Notes: generated from the letters alone by a model not told the origin. A DNA stretch of 64,000 nucleotides from Aeromonas tecta (GCF_000820185.1 NZ_CDCA01000050.1:24869-88868), one strand, 5' to 3'; shown: positions 10,501 to 17,154, counted from the stretch's first letter. Program-made: numbers and translations.

Positions 10501-12570
10501 GTGACCAACGATGCCAACGGCGCCCTGGATCTGAAAGTTACGGCCCAGAGCCTTGACAACGGCGCCCTCGGCCCCGAGGTCAACGGCACCATTCACGTGG
10601 ATATCAGCCCGGTCAACGATGCTCCTATCAACGTCTTGCCAACGGATCCCCAGGTGGCGCAGGAAGATCAGCCCTTCGTCATCAAGGGCCTGCAGGTGCA
10701 GGATGTGGATGCGGGCAGCGGCGACATGAAGGTGACCCTGTCGGTGGAGCACGGCACCCTCAATATTCCGGCAGGCAGCGGGGTGACAGTGGTGGGTAAC
10801 GGCACCGGCTCCCTGGTGCTGAGCGGATCGCTGGATGCCATCAACGCCTTGTTAAACGGTGGTCTGACCTATCAGGGCAACCCGGATTACCACGGCAGCG
10901 ACAACCTGACCATGGTCACCAATGACAATGGCAACACAGGCAGTGGCGGGGCGCTGAGCGACACAGACGTGCTGCCCATCGAGGTGCAACCGGTCAACGA
11001 TGCGCCCGTCAACGTCTTGCCAAGCGATCCCCAGGTGGCGCAGGAGGATCAACCCTTCGTCATTCACGGCTTGCAGGTGAGCGACGTGGATGCGGGCAGC
11101 AGTCCCCTCACAGTGACCCTGTCCGTCCTGCATGGCACCCTGAACCTGGTAGCAGGCAACGGCGTGACAGTCACTGGCAACGGCACCGACTCTCTGGTGC
11201 TGAGTGGCTCGCAGGATGCCATCAATGCGCTGCTAAACGGCGGCGTCACCTATCAGGGCGAGCAGGACTTCAATGGCCAGGATGCTCTGACCATGGTGAC
11301 CAACGACAACGGCAGTACCGGCAACGGTGGCGCCCAGAGCGATACCGACGTGCTGCCCATCGAGGTGGAAGCGGTCAACGATGCCCCGGTCAACCAGGCG
11401 CCTGACACAATGCAGGTGAAGGAAGACGGTGCACTGTCGCTCTCCGGCATCAGCGTCAAGGACGTGGACGCCGGCAGTGCCCCCATGTCCATGGTGCTGC
11501 GGGTCGAGCATGGCGTGCTGACCCTGCTCGGGACCATGAGCGGTAACGTCGTGGCAACGGGCACGGGGACCAATGAAATCACCCTGGTGGGATCCCTGGC
11601 AGAGCTCAACGCGCTGATCAGCGGCAACCTGCACTATGAGCCGGCCAAGGACTTCTGGGGTCAGGACAACCTGACCATCATCACCTCGGATCAGGGCAAC
11701 ACGGGGGCGGGTGGTGCGCTGACCGATACCTCCACCGTTGGCATCACCGTCACGGCCGAGGCCGATGATCCCCAGCTCAGCCTCGGGGCGCACGACATCC
11801 ATGCCCTGCAAGGGGCCTGGGTACCGCTGAACCTCAGCGCCAGCGTGGTCAACCCGGCGCCGGGTGAGCTCTCGGTGCGGATCCAGAATCTGGGCGGTGC
11901 CCAGGTGGTGGACGAGCACGGCCAGAGCGTGGGTCATGCCGATGGCAGCGACTGGCTGTTGCCCATGGATCAGTCGGTGCCCATCTACCTCAAGGATCTG
12001 CCTACGGGGGATCACGCCCTGATCTTGACCGCCGAGTCGAGCGCGGGGGGCAATACCCAGGGTTCAAGCCAGGAGACCCTCAATATCCACAGCCAGAGTG
12101 GCAACACCCTGACCGGTACGGACAGTGCGGACTGGCTGTTTGGCTCAAGTGGTGATGACAGGATCCTGGGCGGTCAGGGCAACGACATCCTGACCGGTGG
12201 CGAGGGCAGCGATCTCTTCGTGTGGGGCAGCGGTGATGAAGGCACCACCGGGCAACCGGCTCTGGATACCATCACCGACTTCAATCCGACCCAGGGGGAC
12301 AAGCTCGATCTGGCGGACCTGCTCCAGGGGGTGACCGACAACAGCGTGGACGGGCTGCTTAACCACCTGTCTGCCTCTGTCACCTCCGGTAACGGTGGCC
12401 TGAGCGACGTGAATCTGTCGGTCTCTCCGGCGGGGGATGGTCAGGTGACCCAGCAGATAACCCTGAAGGACGTGGACCTGAGCGACTGGAGTCTGAGTAT
12501 CGGCTCCTCCTCCCACGACATCCTCCAGTCCCTGCTGGATCAAAATAGCCTGATCATCGAACACCCCTGA
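1537..12570 (+). CDS. Giant LapA/Bap-like type I-secreted RTX adhesin (3677 aa)
   Basis: Predicted cell-surface or biofilm adhesin. Residues 1-145 resemble a LapA retention module: a compact FecR-like region at about 14-53, then an alanine/glycine linker with TAAG at 101-104, the motif cut by the periplasmic protease LapG. Three Ig-like Bap-type domains follow at about 160-460. Next come about eight repeats of the T1SS-143 type at 460-1610 (motifs AGSD, LTSGG, LDHG, DSDGD), a VCBS-like domain near 1615-1725, long cadherin-like repeats, and three near-identical 127-aa repeats at about 3025-3407. The C terminus has glycine-rich RTX nonapeptides (GSSGDD, GGQGND, GGEGSD) at about 3535-3560 and a VCA0849-type secretion domain. 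There is no Sec signal, as expected for type I secretion. TTGGAGGA precedes the ATG. No lapBCE, lapD or lapG gene is in the window. Confidence 0.9.
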   Translation: MAELRIEKPTLITQLEGTVFVMDAEGSLRRAAVGMQLQSGERLLAESNGRFELADSTDETHDPNQIMLAQADQGDALDPELASLQEAIRQGADPTALFEETAAGNDAAGTAGGVVGSSAGGFVVVDLNNDFTVVEAGFDTDHQTLPQGNEDPYVEDQDQVAEITITEPQTLDNIINADEATGVIIRGTVEDVEVGQTVTVTLTDQNGNSLTMTTVVLPGFVWEANFGDVTGKLVDGPLTIQADTQDAAGNRASDIGETLLDTITTITLDLADESDTGASQVDDLTRDTTPLLQGKGEPGATVTLSLGGAVLAVLTVDGNGNWQYQIPSDMADGAYDFRVDSVDIAGNRASDTLTVTVDTKASIDIDDLDTNKVLGHDNVTLSGTTTQVEAGQSVTITLIGQNGQTLYSGTALVGSDGRWQLSGLDLSTLSGPYEVRAEVTDLAGNRVIDGAPLIGQSDVLTLSEADLAKGPVSATGSLHTGAGLDGNLQVSFAADQSALEQLGLSSHGSALSYQINGQTLTASAGGITVFTLTLSNDGSYQIVWNQSLDHGQDNLNLPFSLEYRDSDGDLVHANLNVNLVDSTPPDFTLSPITLTEDAFTNQGVVVGQSHFVVGHQSDPLLADSVAFADQANTLARLNGSGLSSDGHVLSFEFSGDRLLTGYYIDDQGNRVEVIKAELNASQAGSDINGTVTVTLNGPLDHQGNDELSLGLSVSAKEIDGDETRADLVVSINDGVDPNLGIDSGISLQEGGASQSLDGQLPVNVGSDRLVSLNFEASQPGLEGLTSGGKATTYQVNGNQITLLDAGGKVILTVTLDLDGKYHLQLDGVLDQPLTSNSVNLGLQVQGTDFDGDQSNLGTLNIAITDGALPSVDAVTLDLVEDSDWSAGQSLSGDLNITVGSDPLANISFDANQPGLQGLTSGGQPVVISVSGNSISGTVNGQNIFTLTLDQQGHYVFTLNQPLDQGSADNLLKAGFTLTDSDGDKVSSSLSVAIGDGANPVISAVTGTEMTEANQGAKDVVSHMSFTVSHGSDALEQSSLKFDIAAIQQSLDGKYSSHGSPVTFTLDANGELVGTTADGREVLRAELELVDNNGNWSVTAKVTLSGELDHQGNESLDLPLTVTLTDKDGDSVSTDLPLVIKDGNAPGFVAGSGVSLDEGDLNGGNTLTGTGHFEVNAGSDRVSEVSFADISQQPKLTALGQSVIYELVDGDPSIPGNQILKGYVMVDGQRVEVLEVEISGSLDNAASNGFDYKVTLYEGVHQENGSTSTDLPFQINVIDSDKGAGNNDSTGGTLNVSIGEGNNPTISLTGVTLNEGRFDGAGSSQTADDQQATGKLTIKADSDPVVDVRLTLAGKVLDASGNPITHNGETLTWKEVPGSNGHIFQAMTASGTLVLTVTLPSVPGRIEAHTDATLDYQVTVHTNLDHGADNNLNLTLPVQVTDSDGSVINGNTNVVIKDAADPLISNIESVRVEEADLDASNTQHPGTTPTENGEAAGGKVTISAGSDRVASLELDVAAFNQANHLTSGGKEVTLAAHSNPGWYLASTADGKPVFWIHLDVNGSYSFHLVGQLDHGAQGKDELGIEIPLYVTDHDGDRSPNVTVEVHVQDDMPIGTSLAHTLNETGSSVNGDLLPPANEGADGARVVSVTVNGQVHAFNGSLTLDVMSPDGKQVMGSLTIGEDGNYSFTPRPGFDHDAASLSQVITAQIVDGDGDTAESTLTLNMEDEAVRFTVNAATGQEDQGAQDPSQGIPINMQLDIGDFDRGEHVDQLLIQAPANAHGTFYYNGVALTTTADGKWFIVPPAAMVTSDNVHYSTSGLTFVPADDWSSWSNNKQPLHFQVQVDVGVTEGTPPPPVTGDLAITVQGIADKPEWDSSTAKHYSINEDGNGVALNVQANLTDLDGSETLSYQIKWASGQGSLTLNGQELKPDANGVYTVSAGDINKITVVPGKDYSGDIKLSITPVSTEKTPVVSGQDKALGDSIELVINVNPQADDAKLTVREIQSKEDTLMNLGSKIVLAHLGDTADGSEQMFVRISGLPAGATLLLGGVAVVMDANGYYEVPYDRINELQMQPPKNSNVDFDLTIKGVVKDTATLTDANGQTHTVVNEKETGSQNLHVDMVGVVDEPHFNLDSTGWTPEGNGYSITIAEDGRAPLDFRLESGEKVDTPLDNSETLNLVLEGLPEGAKVFDGNGNELTLTFAGLDANGKPIYQVNVSDLGNLQIQPPPNSTADIHLVGHVVVTENDGDHKSFDVPLTIKVEPAIDAGDYAKTSNGLEDEFVTLNWHPDLSDSAEKVTHLSLSGIEPGYEIWVKDANGTHQLTLGSDGSVTLSDADLQSLLSGGQLLVRAPEDSDKDTNIQSHVTVTQHDVDSSVVVDKVINGNLHVDIQAVVEPDGNLVQTGGALESPDGHDIPLDGVFVFQDLDPSSVETIDYLVISDLPPGFVVIGGINDGYGNWTVPHDALGSYALRSPDGFTGTVTFKVSAQVHDLSDDGDVSASVRKDLNASADFHAATNSGQVAATVDLDNSQPITGVEDHSVNFGTQLKSMITLGTADIGDDELSIVLTGLPPGVSVQGLTYDFVNGEYLIKLPNGLSDLDNLTLTLPEDYAGDDLSLHVRLVNTDTVSGDTKTADQDIRLSITPEVDVNGGADGMPSLQLEVKDVNGDGQPDNLEDTEIHLDLSVKLADISPSVANGGLETVERVTVTVDAKYGHFLDANGNPVQSLVVDANGLKDLVFIPKEHYSGQVPLDVTVDILDTATTGTDRGSWSGQVGFEVKPVNDPAKIIVHDVKGDEDGRVNLGGFGAELVDTDGSEKIVGLQITGVPDGFTLSAPAVNNGNGVWQIPVGTDFSTLTLIPPADFSGSVDLTLTAYTLDNGLSVPLGTSGNFTVTVNPVGDVIIADIMDKTSGTEGDVITLNLGLETRDTQATGGSAGNVHENGPEQVRVTIEGVPDGAQIRLPNGVNGTVVDLGNGRWQVTTDGTKLGAIELVTNDANGALDLKVTAQSLDNGALGPEVNGTIHVDISPVNDAPINVLPTDPQVAQEDQPFVIKGLQVQDVDAGSGDMKVTLSVEHGTLNIPAGSGVTVVGNGTGSLVLSGSLDAINALLNGGLTYQGNPDYHGSDNLTMVTNDNGNTGSGGALSDTDVLPIEVQPVNDAPVNVLPSDPQVAQEDQPFVIHGLQVSDVDAGSSPLTVTLSVLHGTLNLVAGNGVTVTGNGTDSLVLSGSQDAINALLNGGVTYQGEQDFNGQDALTMVTNDNGSTGNGGAQSDTDVLPIEVEAVNDAPVNQAPDTMQVKEDGALSLSGISVKDVDAGSAPMSMVLRVEHGVLTLLGTMSGNVVATGTGTNEITLVGSLAELNALISGNLHYEPAKDFWGQDNLTIITSDQGNTGAGGALTDTSTVGITVTAEADDPQLSLGAHDIHALQGAWVPLNLSASVVNPAPGELSVRIQNLGGAQVVDEHGQSVGHADGSDWLLPMDQSVPIYLKDLPTGDHALILTAESSAGGNTQGSSQETLNIHSQSGNTLTGTDSADWLFGSSGDDRILGGQGNDILTGGEGSDLFVWGSGDEGTTGQPALDTITDFNPTQGDKLDLADLLQGVTDNSVDGLLNHLSASVTSGNGGLSDVNLSVSPAGDGQVTQQITLKDVDLSDWSLSIGSSSHDILQSLLDQNSLIIEHP
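2917..6365 (+). repeat. Tandem T1SS-143-type protein repeats within the adhesin
   Basis: About eight divergent repeats of 120-160 codons. Each contains a GSD or SD motif, an LTSGG or LSSHG turn, a strand pair ending in LTL..DGxY, an LDH/LDQ motif and a closing DSDGD..IxDG. Boundaries by eye are near 2917, 3300, 3750, 4140, 4530, 4970, 5440 and 5930. The copies are diverged at DNA level, which suggests old duplications. The count is approximate. Confidence 0.75.
10609..11757 (+). repeat. Three tandem 381-bp repeats (127 aa) in the adhesin
   Basis: Copies begin at 10609, 10990 and 11371, exactly 381 bp apart, each at a VNDAP motif. Copies 1 and 2 are nearly identical over long stretches of DNA (for example around the CAGGTGGCGCAGGA segment). 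Copy 3 is more diverged. Each encodes a cadherin-like unit with VKDVDAGS-type and SLxxINALLxG-type segments. The exact period and high identity point to recent duplication or homogenisation and possible copy-number variation between strains. Confidence 0.9.
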
Positions 12571-12587
12571 TGGTGAGAGATGAATGA

Positions 12588-12619
12588 AAAGAGCCGGCAA
12601 TTGCCGGCTCTTTGTTTTT
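12588..12619 (+). terminator. Rho-independent terminator of the adhesin gene
   Basis: Perfect 26-nt palindrome with arms AAAGAGCCGGCAA and TTGCCGGCTCTTT, followed by GTTTTT, 18 bp after the adhesin stop codon. Confidence 0.92.
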
Positions 12620-12707
12620 CTGGGTGACTGTTTTTAGGTTATATCGTTATTTTTGTATGTGGTGGATGCTTGGCGCATCAAGATGGCAAATAAGCAGTGT
12701 TTATTTC

Positions 12708-12805
12708 TTATATAAACGCCTTAGCCAGCATATGGATGGGGCGCTCGCAGTGGGGGATGGATGTGCTCATCTTGTCCCCCATGGGCCAGCTCTCATCCAT
12801 ATCCG
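12708..12805 (-). pseudogene. Remnant duplicate of the 3' end of a glpC-like gene
   Basis: Read on the minus strand, just past the glpC stop, about 33 codons encode a peptide ending MSTSIPHCERPIHMLAKAFI before TAA at 12708. Intact GlpC ends in the closely similar MSTAFRCEHPIHLLAQALV. Upstream, the TD..E..W spacing of the cysteine-motif region is also retained, but both cysteines (CETC) are lost. At DNA level 12724-12750 matches 12822-12848 at 25 of 27 positions, an offset of 98 bp. It has no start codon of its own and no catalytic part, so it is a fragment left by tandem duplication or by loss of a glpC paralogue. Confidence 0.8.
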
Positions 12806-14008
12806 TCAGACCAACGCCTGTGCCAGCAGATGGATGGGGTGCTCGCAGCGAAACGCCGTGCTCATCTCTATCTGCCACTTGCAGGTCTCGCAGTCGGTGA
12901 TGACGAGATCAGGATTGAGTCGATTTATCTGATCAAACAGCCCCTCGCCGATATCCTGGCTGGTCTGGTAGTTCTCCGATTTGAAGCCGTAGGTGCCGGC
13001 GATGCCGCAGCACTGGGAGTCCAGCACCGTCACCTTGACCCCGGGGATGGCGCGTAGCAGCTCGAGTGTGTAGATGACGCCCCCCATCTTTTCCATGTGG
13101 CAGGGGGTGTGGTAGGCGATGTGCAAGCCGAGCGGCTTCATGGCCGGCTTGTTGCCGCGGTAGAACTCGTTCCAGATAAAACGCGTCACCAGCGAGATGC
13201 GATCCCGCACCTTGCGGTTGTCCTGCTCCAGCAGGTGGGGGTATTCGTCCCTTAGGGTGAAGCCGCAGGTGGAGGAGGTGGCCAGGAGCGGCATCTCGTT
13301 GCCGAGCAGGCTGTTCTCCATCTGCTTGATATTGAACGCCGCCTGCTGCTTGGCCTTGTCCATGAAGCCGTTGGCGATCAGCGGCACGCCGCAGCATTTC
13401 TCCCGCTCCAGCAGTTGCACGCCGATGTTCATGGCGTTGAGCACCTGCACCAGCTCCTTGCCGAGCTGTGGGTGGTTGTAGTTCACATAGCAGCCGTGAA
13501 AGTAGGCGATCTGGCGCACGAAACTGGCCTGAACGTCTTTCTGCTTCTTGTACCAGCCACGGAAGGTGCCTTGGGAGTATTTTGGCAGGTCGCGGTGGGA
13601 GGAGACCCCAAGTACCTTGTCCAACACCTGCTTCACGGGCTTGAGGCCGGTGGTGAAGTTGACCACCGGCGCCATCAGGGTAGACATGCTGCCCATCAGA
13701 TCCGTGTGGGAGAGCACGAATTCGCGGATCCCGGGCTTGATGCCGCCGTACTGGTGCTTGGCTTTGGCGATGATGTCACCGATGCGCACTCCGCTTGGGC
13801 AGGCCACCTCGCAGCGTTTGCAGTTGGTGCAGTATTTGAGGGCGCTGTCGAACAGCTCCGGGCTCTTGATGCGCAGCCGCTCACCGTCCGGGCCGGCCTG
13901 TTTCGGACCTGGGTAGGCGGGATTGGCCTTGGCCACCGGGCAGTAAGCGGTGCAGACGGTGCATTTGATGCACTGATCGAATGTTTGGTTGGCGTGATCC
14001 AGTAGCAT
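12806..14008 (-). CDS. glpC: Anaerobic glycerol-3-phosphate dehydrogenase subunit C
   Basis: Membrane-associated iron-sulfur subunit that passes electrons from GlpAB to the quinone pool during anaerobic growth on glycerol 3-phosphate. The 400 aa agree with the family (396 in E. coli). Two [4Fe-4S] cysteine clusters lie near the N terminus (CIKCTVCTAYCP near 13-24 and CTNCKRCEVACP near 61-72), followed by the two CCG-domain motifs, CCGVPL and CCGIAGTYG, and a C-terminal CETC. It is the last gene of glpACB, 51 bp after glpB. A degraded copy of its own 3' end follows directly. Confidence 0.96.
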   Translation of the reverse strand: MLLDHANQTFDQCIKCTVCTAYCPVAKANPAYPGPKQAGPDGERLRIKSPELFDSALKYCTNCKRCEVACPSGVRIGDIIAKAKHQYGGIKPGIREFVLSHTDLMGSMSTLMAPVVNFTTGLKPVKQVLDKVLGVSSHRDLPKYSQGTFRGWYKKQKDVQASFVRQIAYFHGCYVNYNHPQLGKELVQVLNAMNIGVQLLEREKCCGVPLIANGFMDKAKQQAAFNIKQMENSLLGNEMPLLATSSTCGFTLRDEYPHLLEQDNRKVRDRISLVTRFIWNEFYRGNKPAMKPLGLHIAYHTPCHMEKMGGVIYTLELLRAIPGVKVTVLDSQCCGIAGTYGFKSENYQTSQDIGEGLFDQINRLNPDLVITDCETCKWQIEMSTAFRCEHPIHLLAQALV

Positions 14009-14059
14009 GTCAGTTCTCCTCCCGTCGGCGATGAAGGCACGGGATATGGGACAAATAAA

Positions 14060-15343
14060 TCATTGGGCCGCATCCAGGATATGACCGGCGACTTGCCAGC
14101 CGGTGGCGACGGCGACCCCTGAGCCCGATCCCTCTTTCACCGGGTCATAGTGGGCCAGCACGCTGCCGGCGCCGTAGAGGTTGCGAAGTGGCTTGCCGCC
14201 GCGCAGCACCCTCAGCTTGTCGTCCGTTTTGACCCCGAAGCCCATAAAGGGGTGGTGGTCGAACAGGCGGCGACCGGCCCAGGCGTCGCGCTCCGGCAGG
14301 CTCAGCACGTCGGCATCGAAGATGGGCTCGCGAATGCCGCCGAGGCGAGACTCCAGCCCACGGCTGAAGAAGCTGCCGGAGGCGAGCACGAAGTGCGCCG
14401 CCTCGAACAGCTGATCGTCGCCGTTCTGGCTATGAACCCCGATCACCTTATCCCCCTCGTAGCGGGCGCCCAGCACCCGCTCGCTGGTGAGGAAGGTGCC
14501 GCCGAGGCGTTGGAAGCGGCGCTTGAGCGCCTCCTGCATTCGCATGCCGATGAGTGACGGCGGCATGGTGGCGACTTCGCGGAGGGTGCAGCCGGTGCGT
14601 TGCTCAAGCTCCGCCAGGCGTGGGCCGACCAGCCCCAGGGACAGGCAGGCGGGCAGCACCAGCTGGTGGCAAGCGGGCTCGCCACTCTCTCGCACCATGC
14701 GGGTGATCTCGCGGGCGAGATCTGCCAACAGGCTCGGCTGTTTATCCCCTGTCTGTCTATCAAATAGGCGAGCGATGTCGGCGGAGCGAAACTCGTGGGG
14801 ATTGCGGCTGAATTCGCCGAGCTGAGGTAGGCGAATTTCGCCGGTCAGGATGCGGCAGTGGGCGAAGCGCGGCTGGGCTCCGAGATTGGCCGCTGCCAGC
14901 GCCGGGTGAAAGTCGCGAAAACCTTCCAGGGTCGCCAGCAGCAGGCTGTTGGGGACCGGGGCCTCGGTGACATAGGCGCAGGTCGCAGGGGAGATCCAGG
15001 TGCGCTTGAGGGTACCTATGGGGGTGATGCGCTGGTGATTGTGCTCCTCGCGATAGAGCGGCAGCCCCTCTTCGGCGCAGTGGCGCTGCAGATCCGCGAG
15101 GCTCGCTGCTATGTTGGCGAGCCCCACCTTGGCGTAGGGATGATCAGGGTGCGTGACCATAAAGGCGGGCAGGGCGGCGCGAGGATCCCCCTGGGTGTCG
15201 AGCAAGTCGATGGAGCCGGAGGAGAAATGCAGGGCGCTCTGGCCCGAGGCCATCAGTAGGGTCTTCTGGCCCGCCTCGGCCAGGCGCAGGGCGGCGGAGA
15301 GGCCTGCCATGCCGCCACCGATGACGATGGTATCGAATTTCAT
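14060..15343 (-). CDS. glpB: Anaerobic glycerol-3-phosphate dehydrogenase subunit B
   Basis: FAD/FMN-binding subunit of the GlpABC complex, 427 aa. The N terminus MKFDTIVIGGGMAGLSAA is a textbook Rossmann dinucleotide motif, so the ATG at 15343, with AAGGAGAG upstream, is preferred over a longer reading frame that would run back into glpA. The start overlaps the glpA stop as ATGA, implying translational coupling. The C-terminal GSGVAVATGWQVAGHIL region matches the family. Confidence 0.95.
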   Translation of the reverse strand: MKFDTIVIGGGMAGLSAALRLAEAGQKTLLMASGQSALHFSSGSIDLLDTQGDPRAALPAFMVTHPDHPYAKVGLANIAASLADLQRHCAEEGLPLYREEHNHQRITPIGTLKRTWISPATCAYVTEAPVPNSLLLATLEGFRDFHPALAAANLGAQPRFAHCRILTGEIRLPQLGEFSRNPHEFRSADIARLFDRQTGDKQPSLLADLAREITRMVRESGEPACHQLVLPACLSLGLVGPRLAELEQRTGCTLREVATMPPSLIGMRMQEALKRRFQRLGGTFLTSERVLGARYEGDKVIGVHSQNGDDQLFEAAHFVLASGSFFSRGLESRLGGIREPIFDADVLSLPERDAWAGRRLFDHHPFMGFGVKTDDKLRVLRGGKPLRNLYGAGSVLAHYDPVKEGSGSGVAVATGWQVAGHILDAAQ

Positions 15344-17007
15344 GATGGCTCTCCTTGAGTCGAAGGGGTGGCCTGCCCATGAGAGGCAGGGGCGGCGACC
15401 AACTGGGGCGCGGTCCATTCACCGAGGCCAAACAGCCCCTCATAGATCCAGTAGGTAAACTCGGTCTCCCGCAGGGCATCCCCCCAGAGCACGGGGCGGG
15501 TCCCCTTGTGGCGCTCCTCCAGGAACTGGCGCAGCATGACGCAGGCCTCGCGGCCGTCGGCCTTGCCGTACTCCTGCATCAGGCCGGCGGCGCGGTAGGC
15601 GCACAGCTCCCCCTGACAGGGGCCCATGCCGAGCCGGGTGCGGCGGCGCAGATCCACCAGGTTGTCCACGTCCAGCTCCCGCAGGGCGTATTCGATCTCG
15701 CCCGCGGTCACCATCTCGCACTCGCAGATGAGGGCGTTGGCCTTGGGGTTATCCCGGAAGAACGCGATGACCCGCTCGCCGTGACGATACTGGGCCGAGC
15801 CTTCGACCGGGACGCTGAGGCCGGGGGCGGAGACCTTCTCCGGCTCCCGGGAGCCTGGCAAGGAGAGCTCGGCGGTACGGCAGGGCCGGCTGTTGCCGAG
15901 CTTGTTGGCGATGAGATCCGTGGCCCACTCGGCCATCAGCCGATAGGTCATCAGCTTGCCGCCGGTGATGGTGTTGAAACCCTTGAGGCCGTCCCGCTCG
16001 GCGTGATCCAGCAGCACTATGCCGCGGCTGATGTTGCGGCCCGTCTCATCCCCGTCCACCGCCACCAGGGGGCGCACCCCGGCGTAGGCGCGCAGCAAGC
16101 GGGTGCGGGCCATGACGGGGGCGAGCTTGATCCCTTCCCGCAGCAGCACCTCGACCTCTTCCGGATCCACGCTCAGCTGATCGATCTTGTGATAGTCGAT
16201 GCGACTGGACGTGGTGCCGATGAGGGAGATGGTGTCGCCCGGTACCAGGATGTCCGCGTCCGCTGGTTTGCGGGCGCGGTTGAGCACCATCTGGTTGATG
16301 CGGTAATCCATGATGAGCAAGGAGCCCTTGGCGGGGAACATGCGTATGCCGAGATCCGCGTACTCGCAGATCTGTTGGCCCCAGATGCCGGCGGCGTTGA
16401 TCACCTCCTGACACTCCACTTCGAACTCCTCGCCGGTGCGGGTGTTGATGGCCTTGACCCCATGGACTCTATCCTGCGTGCGAATGAGCCCCAGCACCTT
16501 GCTGTGGGTGAAGATGCGGGCGCCGTGCTCCTTGGCGTCCAAGACGTTGGCAGCGGCGAGGCGGAAGGGATCGACGGTGCCGTCAGGCACACGAATGGCA
16601 CCGATCAGCGCCGGGTTGACGTTGGGTTCGAGGCGCAGCGCCTCGCGAGGATCCAGCTGCTGGGTCGCGATGCCGGCCTGGGCGCAGGCGGCCATGAAGG
16701 TAGTTTGAAAGCCGATGTCATCTTCCGGCAGGGTGACGAAGAGGCCGCCGGTATCCTCGACGCAGTGGCTGGCGATCCGCTTGAGGATGCGGTTCTCCTG
16801 AATGCATTCCCGGGCGGATTCCGGGTCCGTCACCGCGTAGCGGGCCCCCGAGTGGAGCAGGCCGTGATTGCGGCCCGTGGTGCCTGCGGCGATGTCATCC
16901 CGCTCCAGCAGGACGCAGTCGATGCCGCGCAGCGCGCAATCGCGCATGATGCCGGCGCCGGTGGCACCGCCGCCTATGATGACGACTTCCGTGGTTATTC
17001 TTTTCAT
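15340..17007 (-). CDS. glpA: Anaerobic glycerol-3-phosphate dehydrogenase subunit A
   Basis: Catalytic flavoprotein oxidising sn-glycerol 3-phosphate to dihydroxyacetone phosphate, 555 aa. It has the N-terminal FAD motif VVIIGGGATGAGIMRD, the DAO-family GRNHGLLHSGARYAV segment, and a C-terminal BFD-like [2Fe-2S] region (CECEMVTAGE, then CQGELC). Near-collinear with E. coli GlpA (542 aa). The ATG at 17007 gives MKRITTEVV; an ATG four codons upstream is also possible because the ribosome site is weak in both cases. First gene of the operon, preceded by a perfect CRP site and GlpR-like half-sites. Confidence 0.96.
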   Translation of the reverse strand: MKRITTEVVIIGGGATGAGIMRDCALRGIDCVLLERDDIAAGTTGRNHGLLHSGARYAVTDPESARECIQENRILKRIASHCVEDTGGLFVTLPEDDIGFQTTFMAACAQAGIATQQLDPREALRLEPNVNPALIGAIRVPDGTVDPFRLAAANVLDAKEHGARIFTHSKVLGLIRTQDRVHGVKAINTRTGEEFEVECQEVINAAGIWGQQICEYADLGIRMFPAKGSLLIMDYRINQMVLNRARKPADADILVPGDTISLIGTTSSRIDYHKIDQLSVDPEEVEVLLREGIKLAPVMARTRLLRAYAGVRPLVAVDGDETGRNISRGIVLLDHAERDGLKGFNTITGGKLMTYRLMAEWATDLIANKLGNSRPCRTAELSLPGSREPEKVSAPGLSVPVEGSAQYRHGERVIAFFRDNPKANALICECEMVTAGEIEYALRELDVDNLVDLRRRTRLGMGPCQGELCAYRAAGLMQEYGKADGREACVMLRQFLEERHKGTRPVLWGDALRETEFTYWIYEGLFGLGEWTAPQLVAAPASHGQATPSTQGEPS

Positions 17008-17084
17008 TCTTGCCCGTCTCATCTCTTCCAGATAGCGCCAGTGTGGCGCCTTCCCGGTCAAAAATGTTTGATATGGGCCAAATT

Positions 17085-17108
17085 AATGTTCGCAAACGCT
17101 CAAAAATG
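17085..17108 (-). promoter_or_regulatory. Possible GlpR operator
   Basis: AATGTTCG-CAAA-CGCTCAAA has one good GlpR-like half (ATGTTCG) and a weak inverted partner. Another ATGTTTG half-site lies at about 17063. The position, between the CRP site and the glpA start, is that of a repressor site. Operator identity is inferred from resemblance only. Confidence 0.4.
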
Positions 17109-17126
17109 CCAAGCTAATGAACAAAG

Positions 17127-17142
17127 TGTGATTGTTATCACA
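17127..17142 (-). promoter_or_regulatory. CRP site upstream of glpACB
   Basis: TGTGATTGTTATCACA is a perfect TGTGA-N6-TCACA palindrome about 120 bp before the glpA start. glp operons are classically CRP-activated, so catabolite control of glpACB is very likely. Confidence 0.85.
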
Positions 17143-17154
17143 GAGGAAGAATGG

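Noticed and set aside
3943..10752. Very long minus-strand open frames (720 and 1546 codons) opposite the adhesin
   Set aside because: They mirror the GC-rich, repetitive codons of the adhesin, have histidine/glycine/leucine-rich low-complexity translations, lack ribosome sites and match no family.
12612..13057. Short plus-strand frames downstream of the adhesin
   Set aside because: They overlap the glpC remnant and glpC in antisense, with no ribosome site; the similarity seen is on the minus strand.
13415..14005. Plus-strand frame opposite glpC, and similar frames opposite glpA, tctC, glgP and the hybrid kinase
   Set aside because: All are antisense shadows of well-supported genes, without family resemblance or ribosome sites.
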